This document shows positions 1 through 8,698 of a stretch of DNA of 64,000 nt, piece by piece; position 1 is the stretch's first letter; each line of letters begins with the position of its first letter. Source of the stretch: Mycolicibacterium rhodesiae (lineage in GTDB: Bacteria; Actinomycetota; Actinomycetes; Mycobacteriales; Mycobacteriaceae); assembly GCF_002086695.1 (NCBI RefSeq), contig NZ_MVIH01000002.1, positions 496,001-560,000 of the forward strand. The letters are read 5' to 3'. The translations under genes were made by a program, and so were the position numbers. A model generated the notes under the pieces. It ran no database searches. It was not told the DNA's origin and saw nothing but the letters and a program-made list of their open reading frames with translations.

Positions 1-915
1 CAGGGTCCCGACGGCCCGGTAGCGGTGACGATCTGCGTTGTCGCGGCCGCGCTGGCGTTCGCGGCAGCCGTGCCGTTTCTGCTGCACTGGCCCACCCGCC
101 GCCAATCACTGGTGTTCTCGTTCACCTCCACCGCGACCATCGCCGCCGCCGCGCTGTCCTATTCCAACGACTACGTGGGCCTGATGGGGTGCGCGACGTT
201 CGCCGTGATCGGTGGCTTCGTCGCCTATTTCCACACCGTCCACGAGGTGATCGCCAACGGCGCGGTCGCCGTCGTCTGCGCGCTGATCCTGGCCGTGCGG
301 ATGGTGATGTCGACCGGCGACATCTATCTGATGGCAGCGGCGTTGGCGATCGTGGCGACACTCAACGTGGGCCTGCCGTTCGGAGTCTTGTCGCTGGCCC
401 AGACGCTGCGGTCCGACCTGCGCAGCTCCGGCCGCGATCCCCTGACCGGGCTGCACAACCGGCGCTCGTTCCATCAATCGGCCTACGAGCTGATCATGCG
501 CAACGACACCGAGGGCAGCCGACTGATGGTCATCGTCATCGACCTGGACAGCTTCAAGAAACTCAACGACACCGCCGGCCACGCAGCCGGGGACGCCGCA
601 CTGATCAGGATCAGCGCAGCGCTGGCCGACCACTCTGGCATTTCCGCCATCATCGGCAGGTCCGGCGGCGAGGAATTCGTGATCGCCGACGTCGACCATC
701 CCGACCCACCGGAGATGGTCGCCGAACGGCTGCGCCAGGCGATCGCCGAGCTGCCGGTCCCGGTGACCGCGAGCATCGGCACCGCGTGCGCGCCGCTGAA
801 AAACGGTTCCCAAGTCAACTTGCGGCTCCTCGACGAGCTCGTCGAGGCCGCTGATGCCGCGATGTACGCCGCCAAGCGCGCCGGCGGAAATCAGGTGCGT
901 CACGCAGCCTCGTGA
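1..915 (+). CDS. Membrane diguanylate cyclase (GGDEF protein), 5' end cut by window
   Basis: Probable diguanylate cyclase making cyclic di-GMP from two GTP at the inner membrane. The open frame has no stop back to base 1, so the true start may lie outside; a GTG at 25 would give 296 residues. The first ~125 residues are several hydrophobic segments, and the rest is a GGDEF domain with the signature GRSGGEEF, i.e. the active GGEEF variant. No RxxD inhibitory site is visible upstream of the signature, so product inhibition of the usual kind is not expected. A small membrane gene follows 9 bp downstream on the same strand. Family assignment is firm; the input signal is unknown. Confidence 0.85.
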   Translation, partial: QGPDGPVAVTICVVAAALAFAAAVPFLLHWPTRRQSLVFSFTSTATIAAAALSYSNDYVGLMGCATFAVIGGFVAYFHTVHEVIANGAVAVVCALILAVRMVMSTGDIYLMAAALAIVATLNVGLPFGVLSLAQTLRSDLRSSGRDPLTGLHNRRSFHQSAYELIMRNDTEGSRLMVIVIDLDSFKKLNDTAGHAAGDAALIRISAALADHSGISAIIGRSGGEEFVIADVDHPDPPEMVAERLRQAIAELPVPVTASIGTACAPLKNGSQVNLRLLDELVEAADAAMYAAKRAGGNQVRHAAS

Positions 916-924
916 CCTTCGGTT

Positions 925-1224
925 GTGGCCGGCCCGGAGCTACTGTGGTCGGGTGCCAACCCTCCGGCCGCGCCGCCGATGACGATGCTTATCGTCGTCG
1001 CCAAAGCGGCACTGGTCGCATTCCTGGTGGTGGGAATCGTCACCATCGTGGTGACTTTCGTGCGCCGACGGCGCGGGCGTGAACCGCTACCGCCGTGGTC
1101 GCCGACCGGCTACTACTACGGCTACGCCCGAACGCCTCTGCCCCCGTGGGTCGACGAGTACGGCAACGTCATCGATCCCGACGACGACCCGCCGTCCGGC
1201 ACGAATCACGCCGGGCACGCCTGA
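925..1224 (+). CDS. Small single-pass membrane protein, unknown function
   Basis: Unrecognised protein of up to 99 residues. A GTG at 925 opens the frame, but ATG codons at 979 and 985 are better candidates because they begin just before the hydrophobic segment (VAKAALVAFLVVGIVTIVV). That segment is followed by a basic stop-transfer stretch (RRRRGR) and a Pro/Tyr-rich tail of about 45 residues (PPWSPTGYYYGYARTPLPPW). The topology suggests a membrane anchor with a proline-rich cytoplasmic tail. It follows the GGDEF gene closely and converges on the minus-strand gene ending at 1206, overlapping it by 19 bp. No domain was recognised. Confidence 0.55.
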   Translation: MAGPELLWSGANPPAAPPMTMLIVVAKAALVAFLVVGIVTIVVTFVRRRRGREPLPPWSPTGYYYGYARTPLPPWVDEYGNVIDPDDDPPSGTNHAGHA

Positions 1225-1643
1225 GCGAGATCGCGCTGTTCGGCAACAAACTGCTGGTTGAGTTCGGCGTACTTCGTCGCCGCGGGACCGACCCCGGGCT
1301 GCGGCGCCGACAGCTCGGCGAGGATCGCCGGGTTCAGCGCCACCGATTGGTGGGCCAGATCCGCCATCCGGTGCGCATGCGGCGAAAGCGTCGGGTCGTC
1401 GATCTCCCGGGCCAGTTCATCCAGCCGGTTGGCCCACTGCTCATAGGAGGCCTGCGTCGGCTCCACTCCGGCATTCGTCTGAGTGTCGATCTGCGCCGAG
1501 TGGTCCCGATTAACCGCGATCATGTTGCGGACGGCGATGCAACTATCGCCGGAATGCTTGCGGCCCAAAAAGATCCAGGTTCCCGCAACCACGGCGACAA
1601 TCACGGCGGCCGCTGCCGCGACCCACCACCAGCGCCGGCTCAT
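1206..1643 (-). CDS. Membrane-anchored protein of a type VII-like cassette
   Basis: A 145-residue protein beginning MSRRWWWV, chosen because its ATG overlaps the stop of the upstream gene (ATGA at 1640-1643), the usual sign of translational coupling. Residues ~5-27 form one membrane helix. The remaining ~115 residues should be outside the membrane and contain two cysteines (in GDSCIAV near the helix and in AQACPA at the end) that could form a disulfide. It is the last gene of a three-gene minus-strand cluster after an EspC-like protein and a WXG-type protein. Similar small membrane genes accompany such pairs in other mycobacteria; the molecular role is unknown. Confidence 0.7.
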   Translation of the reverse strand: MSRRWWWVAAAAAVIVAVVAGTWIFLGRKHSGDSCIAVRNMIAVNRDHSAQIDTQTNAGVEPTQASYEQWANRLDELAREIDDPTLSPHAHRMADLAHQSVALNPAILAELSAPQPGVGPAATKYAELNQQFVAEQRDLAQACPA

Positions 1644-2934
1644 CCCGGCACCTGGATCAGCGGGCCGCCGCTCGAGGGCCGCATGCTCGGCACTGTCGGC
1701 TGTGCGGCGTATCCGCCACCGGGCAGTCCACCGACGAAGGTCGACTGCGGCCCGCACTCGTTAGGCACGTAATAGGTGGTCGTCGGATTGGTCGCCGACA
1801 GCGAGGCGATCTCCGGCAGCGTGATCGGCTTCCAGTCGTGGTCGATGTGCGGCGGCGGGCTCAGACCCGCGATATCGCTGGGACGGTCGGCCAACACGTC
1901 ACCGCCCAGCAGCACCCGGGTGTTGCGCTGGAATTCGTACGTGTTCTGCACCCACTGCTGGGTCACGGTCCGGCCGTTCTCGGTGACTTGCCGCGTGTTC
2001 TCGGTGGGTTGAAAGCCCGCCACTCGGAACCGGTAGGCCTCCTGATACTGAGCCCACGGCGGCGCGTCTGGGTCGGCCCAGTTCTTTCCCGGCGTGTACA
2101 TGCCAGTGGTGCCCCCGAGACCCGGGGTGAAGTCACCCTGCTTCTCGGCGTCGAACGGCTGCCACTTGATCGCCAGGCGCCCTGTTTCGCCGTGGGCATA
2201 GGGTCCGGTGGGAGATGGCGACACATCTTGCCAATGCCCGTAGCGGGTGTCACCGACAAAAGGGCTGTCCGGGGGAACGCCCGGTACATCCGGCGGACCA
2301 GGGGCGGTTTCGTGGTCGACCAGCTGGATCTTGGGCTTGTCGGTGCCGTCTCCCGCGCCAGTGCGGTTGTCCAGTCCGCTGACACCACCACTCCCATCAC
2401 CCGCCTCGGGGAAGGCCGCGCCGCCGAGGCCGTCGGCCGCGGTCGTGATGGTCGTCGCGACCTGTTGGTCGGCGGCGATCAGCTCGCCGACCCGGGAGCG
2501 GATGTCGGCGGCCAGCGCTTCGGCCTGCGCCCGGCGAGCAGCCAGAAATGCGGCGTCGCCGGTCTCTCGACTCGACAGCATGAAGTCCTCGCCGACCGTG
2601 TATCCCGCCTGCTGTGCGTTGCTCACCGCGGTGAGAACGGCGTTGCGTGCCGCGGCGATCCGCTGGGCACCGGTCTTGGCAGCCGTCGACGCGTTGTGCA
2701 GCTGGTCGGCCCATCCGACGACCTTGAGACGGTCGTCGTAGGCCTGCTGCTGGGCTGCGTCGGCAGCCTTGCCGATCCACGGTGTTCCGCCGGGGTGCGG
2801 ATCTGCTGGGACAGCTGGGTGAAGTTGTCCTCCCACACGGTGGCCACCGCAGTCCAGTGCGTTGCGGCCTGCGTCAGGTGCTCGGTGTCCCAGTTCCGGA
2901 CTTGGGACAACGTGGGCATCGCGGTGGCCGCCAC
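1640..2934 (-). pseudogene. WXG/ESX-type secreted protein gene with apparent -1 frameshift
   Basis: Two overlapping frames together make one protein. The first part (from ATG at 2934) reads MPTLSQVRNWDTEHL...WTAVATVWEDNFTQLSQQIRTP; the second continues GGTPWIGKAADAAQQQAY... to the stop at 1640. The switch falls at about 2789-2795, in a C/G run; one extra G would restore a single frame of about 431 residues. The N-terminal ~200 residues are helical and alanine-rich with tryptophans placed as in WXG100/PPE-like T7SS substrates. The C-terminal half is Pro/Gly-rich and extended. It lies 4 bp after the EspC-like gene and overlaps the membrane gene. It may be a genuine pseudogene, a programmed shift or a sequencing error; the codon pattern on both sides still looks coding. 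Confidence 0.75.
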
Positions 2935-2938
2935 CAGT

Positions 2939-3226
2939 TCAGAGACTTCTACTCAGCGCGCCGAGGTCGGACGCGGAATTGTCCTCGGTCCTGGTGTACG
3001 CCGCCGCGGCGGTGGTGAGGCTCGTCGCCACCGACTGAATGCGCCGACTCAGGGCAGCTCCCGCCAACGCAGCATCAGCGTGCACCAGGTCGACCGCTGC
3101 CGCCGACGCCTGGCTCGACGGAGCCGGTGACGTCGACGGCGCGCTCGCGGCTACCCCCACTGACCATGACTGACACTGGGTGACCAGCCTCTGCAGCCCA
3201 GCAGGATCAACGTCCAGCAAACCCAT
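2939..3226 (-). CDS. EspC-like (DUF2580) type VII secretion target
   Basis: A 95-residue helical protein starting MGLLDVDPAGLQRLV. The pattern PSSQASAAAVDLVHAD, then a second helix ending AAAAYTRTEDNSASDL, matches the EspC/DUF2580 family of small ESX-secreted proteins, which resemble WXG100 helical hairpins. YTRTE near the C-terminus fits the YxxxD/E export signal. The start at 3226 was chosen because the frame further upstream runs into the terminator and tRNA-Leu. It is first in a minus-strand trio, 4 bp before the WXG-type gene, so it probably forms a heterodimer with that protein. No ESX core gene is nearby, so the secreting system would be encoded elsewhere. Confidence 0.75.
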   Translation of the reverse strand: MGLLDVDPAGLQRLVTQCQSWSVGVAASAPSTSPAPSSQASAAAVDLVHADAALAGAALSRRIQSVATSLTTAAAAYTRTEDNSASDLGALSRSL

Positions 3227-3289
3227 ACTTGCCAATATAACGGCTGTGGCGCCGCGCGGATATAGGCCTGTTGCAGCGCTTGCCGCCAA

Positions 3290-3323
3290 CAGAAAAGCCC
3301 CGGCCGGAAGCCGGGGTTTTTCT
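3290..3323. terminator. Bidirectional intrinsic terminator after tRNA-Leu
   Basis: A perfect 7-bp GC stem (CCCCGGC at 3298-3304 with GCCGGGG at 3310-3316, 5-base loop) is flanked by an A run on one side and a T run on the other. It is therefore a rho-independent terminator in either direction. It lies directly downstream of the minus-strand tRNA-Leu and separates it from the EspC-like gene. Confidence 0.85.
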
Positions 3324-3331
3324 CCACTGTG

Positions 3332-3414
3332 TGGGCGAAGGGGGACTTGAACCCCCACGTCCCGAAGGACACTGGCACCTGAAGCCAGCGCGTCTGCCAT
3401 TCCGCCACTCGCCC
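3332..3414 (-). tRNA. leuT: tRNA-Leu (anticodon CAG)
   Basis: An 83-nt class II tRNA. The acceptor stem GGGCGAG pairs with TTCGCCC. The anticodon stem-loop CTGGC-TTCAGGT-GCCAG carries CAG, and an extended variable arm and T-arm (GGGGGTTCAAGTCCCCC) follow. The discriminator is A; CCA is not encoded. A leucine tRNA sits beside fhaA in M. tuberculosis too. Confidence 0.95.
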
Positions 3415-3639
3415 AAAACAACCGGGGGAGCGTATCACGGTCGAGGGGGTGGACCTCAACTCGCGCCCGCGGCTCAGACCAGCCTAGCGGCCCCCGTCAT
3501 GGTGCCATCCTCGATGCCCTGACCTGGTCTAACACGATTCTCAGAATTCTCATGGTGACGGGGCGTCGACCTGGGCCGATAGCATCAAGGTGAACAAGCG
3601 TCGACGCAACACGCACACGTACTCGAGCTAGGCGGTGAG

Positions 3640-5079
3640 ATGAGTAACCAGAGAGGTCTGGTTCAACGCATCGAGCGCAAACTCGAGAACACCGTGGGCG
3701 ACGCGTTCGCCCGGGTATTCGGCGGATCAATCGTCCCGGCAGAGGTGGAAGCCGCGCTGCGGCGGGAAGCCTCTGCGGGTGTGCAAACGCTTCCACATGA
3801 CCGATTTTTGGCCCCCAATGAGTACGTCATTACGCTCAGTCCAGCTGACTTCGAGAAGGTCAGCGCCGATCGCGATCTCACCACGGACACTTTTGCCAAA
3901 CACTTGGGCGGCTACATCCGTGATCAGGGATGGCAAACGTATGGTGATCTGGTCGTCAGGTTCGAGCAGTCGCCGAATCTGCACACCGGCCAGTACCGTG
4001 CGCGCGGCGTCGTCAACCCGGACGTCGACCCCCACCCGTCCCTCGCCACAACCGCCCCGCCAGAATCGAACCAGGCGTACACCGCAGAACCAGGAGTACC
4101 AGCGATGAGCAACGACCCCACCTACCGAGGCGACCAGGGTCAGGGGCGGCCCGGCGACGACTACTACGACGAGCGCTACCCGCGCCCGCAGGATGAGCAG
4201 CGCGGCGCCCCCGAGCAGCGTGGCCCCTATCCGCCCGAGCCGGGTGGCTATGGCCCCCCGCCCAACGAGGGCTACGGCCAGCGGCCGGGGTATCCCGAGC
4301 AGGGCGGATATGGGTATCCCGGCGGCCAGGGTCACGAGCAGCGTCCGCCGGCCGGCGGCTACGGCGGCCAGGGCTACGACCAGGGCCAGGGTTACGACCA
4401 GGGCTACCGGCAGGGCCCGCCGCCCGGATACGGCGCACCCTCCTACGGTCCGCCGCAGGGTGGCGGTTACGCACCCCAGGGCCCGCCGTCCAGCGACTAC
4501 GACTACGGCCGCGGTCCGGGCCGGCACGAAGACGCCGGCTACGGCCGTCCCGAGCCTCGCCCCGCCTACCCCGACCAGGGTGGCTATGAGCAGCAGGGCT
4601 ACGGCCAGCCGGCCGGCGGCTACGGCCGCCAGGAATACGGCCAGCCGGACTACGGGCAGCCGGCCGGCCGCGGGTATGAGCAGGGCGGCTACGCCGAACC
4701 CGCCGGGCGGGACTACGACTACGGCCAGCCCGCCGGAGGCGGTTACGGCGGATACGCCCAGCCGCCCGCCCAGGGTGATTACCCGTCCACCGGACACGCG
4801 GTCACCCTGCAGCTCGACGACGGCAGCGGACGTACCTACCAGCTGCGCGAAGGTGCCAATGTGATCGGCCGCGGCCAGGACGCCCAGTTCCGGCTGCCCG
4901 ATACGGGCGTCTCGCGCCGGCATCTGGAAATCCGGTGGGACGGCCAGGTCGCGCTGCTGTCGGACCTGAATTCCACCAACGGGACCACGGTGAACAACGC
5001 CCCGGTGCAGGAGTGGCAGCTGGCCGACGGAGACGTCATCCGGCTGGGCCACTCCGAGATCATCGTCCGCGTTCACTGA
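3640..5079 (+). CDS. fhaA: FHA-domain phosphothreonine reader FhaA
   Basis: A 479-residue cytoplasmic adaptor, first gene of the fhaA-to-pknB cluster. Residues 1-~125 match the DUF3662 domain found with FhaA ([21 protein letters not shown]). Residues ~165-385 are a low-complexity tract of Gly, Tyr, Pro and Gln (repeats such as GYGQP and YDQGQGY). The C-terminal ~90 residues are an FHA fold with the phosphothreonine-binding signature ([25 protein letters not shown]). In mycobacteria FhaA binds the phosphorylated pseudokinase domain of MurJ and the kinase substrate CwlM; both partners are in this window. The ATG at 3640 has a weak purine-rich leader (GGTGAG). The protein is somewhat shorter than the ~527-residue M. 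tuberculosis form, mostly in the linker. Confidence 0.95.
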   Translation: MSNQRGLVQRIERKLENTVGDAFARVFGGSIVPAEVEAALRREASAGVQTLPHDRFLAPNEYVITLSPADFEKVSADRDLTTDTFAKHLGGYIRDQGWQTYGDLVVRFEQSPNLHTGQYRARGVVNPDVDPHPSLATTAPPESNQAYTAEPGVPAMSNDPTYRGDQGQGRPGDDYYDERYPRPQDEQRGAPEQRGPYPPEPGGYGPPPNEGYGQRPGYPEQGGYGYPGGQGHEQRPPAGGYGGQGYDQGQGYDQGYRQGPPPGYGAPSYGPPQGGGYAPQGPPSSDYDYGRGPGRHEDAGYGRPEPRPAYPDQGGYEQQGYGQPAGGYGRQEYGQPDYGQPAGRGYEQGGYAEPAGRDYDYGQPAGGGYGGYAQPPAQGDYPSTGHAVTLQLDDGSGRTYQLREGANVIGRGQDAQFRLPDTGVSRRHLEIRWDGQVALLSDLNSTNGTTVNNAPVQEWQLADGDVIRLGHSEIIVRVH

Positions 5080-5229
5080 GGTCGGCGAAGGTCGCAGCTT
5101 GGTTGACGCGGAGTGGCTTCACCCGCGTACCCACCGGCGTCCAAGTATCGTGACGGTGCCGAAGTCGGCCCGGTGCCTGCTGGTATCGCGGGAACGGCGA
5201 GCGGGGCACGAGGACGGAGAGGACGCCGG

Positions 5230-5697
5230 ATGCAGGGGTTAGTTCTGCAGCTGACGCGCGCCGGCTTCCTGCTGTTGCTGTGGCTGTTCATCTGGTCTGT
5301 GTTGCGCGTCCTGCGCAACGACATCTACGCGCCGACCGGCGCGGTGATGGTTCGCCGCGGCTTGGCGCTGCGCGGCACCCTGCTGCCATCCCGCCAGCAA
5401 CGGCACGCCGCCCGCTACCTGGTGGTCACCGAGGGAGCCCTGGCAGGCACCCGGATCACCTTGGGCACCCAGCCGGTGCTGATCGGCCGCGCTGACGACT
5501 CCACGCTGGTGCTGACCGACGATTACTCCTCGACTCGGCACGCCCGGCTGTCGCCGCGCGGTGCCGACTGGTACGTGGAAGACCTAGGATCGACCAACGG
5601 CACATACCTCGACAGGGCGAAGGTGACGACGGCAGTACGCGTTCCGGTTGGCACGCCGGTACATATCGGCAAGACGGTGATCGAGTTGCGCCCGTGA
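5230..5697 (+). CDS. fhaB: FHA-domain membrane protein FhaB (FipA)
   Basis: A 155-residue protein starting MQGLVLQLTRAGFLLLLWLF, the same length as M. tuberculosis FhaB. The frame is open 39 codons further upstream, but the ATG at 5230 matches the family start and places the single membrane helix at residues ~9-28. The C-terminal FHA domain has LIGRADDSTLVL, STRHARL and GSTNGTYLD. FhaB/FipA is a substrate of PknA/PknB and connects kinase signalling to septum and cell-wall proteins. Its stop overlaps the pstP start (GTGA at 5694-5697), implying coupled translation. A gap of 150 bp separates it from fhaA. Confidence 0.93.
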   Translation: MQGLVLQLTRAGFLLLLWLFIWSVLRVLRNDIYAPTGAVMVRRGLALRGTLLPSRQQRHAARYLVVTEGALAGTRITLGTQPVLIGRADDSTLVLTDDYSSTRHARLSPRGADWYVEDLGSTNGTYLDRAKVTTAVRVPVGTPVHIGKTVIELRP

Positions 5698-7298
5698 CCC
5701 TCGTCCTTCGCTATGCCGCCCGCAGCGACCGCGGCCTGGTCCGCGCCAACAACGAGGACTCCGTCTACGCGGGCGCGCGCCTGCTTGCCCTGGCCGATGG
5801 CATGGGCGGGCACGCAGCCGGCGAGGTGGCCTCCCAGCTGGTGATCGCGGCGCTGGCACACCTCGACGACGACGAGCCCGGCGGCGACCTGCTGAGCAAA
5901 CTCGACTCCGCGGTGCGCGACGGTAACTCCGCGATTGCCGCACACGTCGAAGTGGAGCCCGAGCTCGAAGGCATGGGCACCACGCTGACCGCAATCCTGT
6001 TCGCGGGCAACAGACTTGGCCTTGTCCACATCGGTGACTCCCGCGGCTATCTGCTGCGCGACGGCGAGCTGACCCAGATCACCAAGGACGACACCTTCGT
6101 GCAGACCCTCGTCGACGAGGGGCGCATCACCGCCGAAGAAGCCCACAGCCATCCGCAGCGTTCACTGATCATGCGCGCGCTCACGGGTCACGAGGTCGAG
6201 CCGACGCTGATCATGCGGGAAGCCAAGGAAGGCGACCGCTACCTGCTGTGCTCTGACGGCCTGTCCGATCCGGTCAGCCAGGAGACCATCCTGGAAGCCC
6301 TGCAGATCGACGACGTCGCCGAGAGCGCCGACCGGCTGATCGAGCTGGCGCTGCGTGGCGGCGGACCGGACAACGTCACCGTGGTGGTGGCCGATGTCGT
6401 CGACCATGACTACGGCGGCCAGACCCAGCCGATCCTGGCCGGTGCGGTGTCGGGGGACGACGACCATGTCGCCCCGCCCAACACCGCAGCAGGCCGCGCC
6501 TCGGCCTTCAACCCCCGGCCTGCGCCGGCCAAGCGGGTTGTGGCCGAGCCTGAGCCGCCGCCGAAGCCCCGCTCGCGGCGGCGGATGATCATCGCTGCCG
6601 CCCTGGTCCTGCTGGTGGTACTCGCCGGTCTCGCGGTCGGCCGGCAGATCATCCGCAGTAATTACTACGTCAGCGCCCACAACGGCACCGTGGCGATCAT
6701 GCGCGGTATCCAGGGCTCGATCCTGGGTTATCCGCTTCAGGAGCCGTACCTGTTGGGCTGCCTCAACGACCGCAACGAGCTGTCGCAGATCAGTTATGGC
6801 CAGCCGACCGACTCGCTGGGCTGCCAGCTGATGCGATTACAGGATCTTCGGCCCTCGGAGCGCGCGCAGGTCTCGGCCGGGCTTCCCGCCGGAACCCTCG
6901 ACGACGCGATCGGGCAACTGCGGGAACTGGCGCACAGCTCGGTGCTGCCCCCGTGCGCGCCGCCCCCGACCAGCACCCCGACGCCCACCCCGGCTCCGCC
7001 TGCCACTCCGACTCCGGCTCCGAGCGCATCTCCCGCGCCGGGGCCGGCGCCCGTTCCCACGGTCGCACCGACCTCTCCGTCGGCGCCCACACCGACCTCC
7101 TCGTCAGCGCCCGCTCCGTCGTCGAGCACGCCACCGCTGCCGTCGGCATCATCGAGCCCGGCCCCGTCGTCCACTGAAAGCGGCGCCGCCCCAACGTCTT
7201 CGGTTGCTCCGGCACCTGCGCCGAGCCCCGCTCCGACGGTGACCCAACTACCCGCAGCGCCGCAGAAGCCGGGCACCGACTGCCGGGCGGCGGCATGA
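5694..7298 (+). CDS. pstP: PP2C-type serine/threonine phosphatase PstP
   Basis: A 534-residue membrane phosphatase that dephosphorylates PknA, PknB and their substrates. Residues 1-~240 are a PP2C domain with all metal-site motifs visible (ALADGMGGH with D35, GMGTTLTAI, HIGDSRGYLL, CSDGLSDPV, GGPDNVTVVV). After a basic linker a single helix lies at ~297-318. The outer part contains a short folded region and then about 100 residues rich in Pro, Ser, Thr and Ala. That tail makes the protein longer than the M. tuberculosis form (~514 residues). The GTG start overlaps the fhaB stop and the end overlaps rodA by four bases, so it sits in a tightly coupled operon. Confidence 0.96.
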   Translation: MTLVLRYAARSDRGLVRANNEDSVYAGARLLALADGMGGHAAGEVASQLVIAALAHLDDDEPGGDLLSKLDSAVRDGNSAIAAHVEVEPELEGMGTTLTAILFAGNRLGLVHIGDSRGYLLRDGELTQITKDDTFVQTLVDEGRITAEEAHSHPQRSLIMRALTGHEVEPTLIMREAKEGDRYLLCSDGLSDPVSQETILEALQIDDVAESADRLIELALRGGGPDNVTVVVADVVDHDYGGQTQPILAGAVSGDDDHVAPPNTAAGRASAFNPRPAPAKRVVAEPEPPPKPRSRRRMIIAAALVLLVVLAGLAVGRQIIRSNYYVSAHNGTVAIMRGIQGSILGYPLQEPYLLGCLNDRNELSQISYGQPTDSLGCQLMRLQDLRPSERAQVSAGLPAGTLDDAIGQLRELAHSSVLPPCAPPPTSTPTPTPAPPATPTPAPSASPAPGPAPVPTVAPTSPSAPTPTSSSAPAPSSSTPPLPSASSSPAPSSTESGAAPTSSVAPAPAPSPAPTVTQLPAAPQKPGTDCRAAA

Positions 7299-8698
7299 GT
7301 ACCCAACCGCAAGCACCCGTCGCGCTGGCGCCGGCGACACCGACCCGCCGCAACGCCGAACTGGTGTTGCTGTGTTTCGCCACCTTCATCACCGTGGTGG
7401 CGCTGCTGATCGTCGAGGCCAACCAAGAGCAGGGCATCAGTTGGGACCTGGCGAGTTCCACGCTGGCCTTCCTCACCTTGTTCGTGTGCGCTCACCTGGC
7501 TATCCGGCGGTTCGCGCCCTACGCCGACCCGGTCCTGCTGCCGGTTGTCGCGCTGCTCAACGGACTTGGCCTGGTGATGATCCACCGCCTCGACCTGATC
7601 GGCGGCGCCATCGCTCCGCAACGCGGACCCAGCGAAGAACAGCAGATGCTGTGGACGCTGGTCGGCGTGCTCGGCTTCTCGCTGGTGGTCGTCTTCCTCA
7701 AAGACCACCGCATCCTGGCCCGCTACGGCTACACCTGCGGTCTGGTCGGCCTCGTGCTGCTGGCGATCCCCGCGCTGCTGCCCAGTCACTTCTCCGAGAC
7801 CAACGGTGCGAAGATCTGGATTCGGTTCCCCGGCTTCAGCATTCAACCCGCCGAGTTCTCCAAGATCCTGCTGCTGATCTTCTTCGCCGCGGTGCTGGTA
7901 GCCAAGCGTGACCTGTTCACCAGCGCCGGCAAGCATTTCCTCGGCACCGACGTGCCACGACCCCGCGACCTGGCGCCACTGCTGGTGGCCTGGATCGTCT
8001 CGGTCGGCGTCATGGTCTTCGAAAAGGATTTGGGCACTTCACTTCTGCTGTACGCCTCGTTCCTGGTGATGGTTTACATCGCGACCGAGCGGTTCAGCTG
8101 GGTGGTCATCGGCCTGACGTTGTTCGCCGCGGGCAGCGTGGTGGCCTACTACTTGTTCGGGCATGTGCGCGTGCGGGTTCAGACCTGGCTGGATCCGTTC
8201 GGGGACCCCGAGGGCACCGGCTATCAAATGGTGCAGTCGCAGTTCAGTTTTGCCACCGGCGGCATCTTCGGTACCGGGCTGGGCAACGGCCAACCGGGCA
8301 CCGTGCCCGCCGCGTCAACGGACTTCATCATCGCCGCGATCGGTGAAGAGCTCGGCCTGGTCGGCTTGGCCGGAGTGCTGATGCTCTACGCGATCGTGAT
8401 CGTGCGCGGGCTCCGCACCGCGATCGCCGTCCGCGACAGCTTCGGCAAGCTGCTGGCCGCCGGCTTGGCCTCGACGCTCGCGATCCAGCTGTTCATCGTC
8501 GTCGGCGGGGTCACCGGGCTGATCCCGCTGACCGGCCTGACCACGCCGTGGATGTCCTACGGCGGCTCGTCGCTGGTGGCGAACTACCTACTGCTGGCCA
8601 TCTTGGTGAAGATCTCGCACGCCGCCCGGCGCCCGATCATCACCAATCCGCATGCGTCGATCGCGTCGTCGAGCACCGAGGTGATCGAGCGCGTATGA
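7295..8698 (+). CDS. rodA: SEDS peptidoglycan glycosyltransferase RodA
   Basis: A 467-residue polytopic membrane protein of the RodA/FtsW/SpoVE family, which polymerises lipid II into glycan strands together with a class B PBP. About a dozen hydrophobic segments are visible, as are family signatures in the second half (GYQMVQSQFSFATGGIFG, FIIAAIGEELG, GLTTPWMSYGGSS). Start and stop overlap pstP and pbpA by four bases each, which fits a RodA-PbpA enzyme pair made in equal amount and controlled by the adjacent kinases. Confidence 0.96.
   Translation: MSTQPQAPVALAPATPTRRNAELVLLCFATFITVVALLIVEANQEQGISWDLASSTLAFLTLFVCAHLAIRRFAPYADPVLLPVVALLNGLGLVMIHRLDLIGGAIAPQRGPSEEQQMLWTLVGVLGFSLVVVFLKDHRILARYGYTCGLVGLVLLAIPALLPSHFSETNGAKIWIRFPGFSIQPAEFSKILLLIFFAAVLVAKRDLFTSAGKHFLGTDVPRPRDLAPLLVAWIVSVGVMVFEKDLGTSLLLYASFLVMVYIATERFSWVVIGLTLFAAGSVVAYYLFGHVRVRVQTWLDPFGDPEGTGYQMVQSQFSFATGGIFGTGLGNGQPGTVPAASTDFIIAAIGEELGLVGLAGVLMLYAIVIVRGLRTAIAVRDSFGKLLAAGLASTLAIQLFIVVGGVTGLIPLTGLTTPWMSYGGSSLVANYLLLAILVKISHAARRPIITNPHASIASSSTEVIERV

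Noticed and set aside
3227..3421. Upstream in-frame extension of the EspC-like gene
   Set aside because: It would translate the terminator and the tRNA-Leu gene; the family start is the ATG at 3226.
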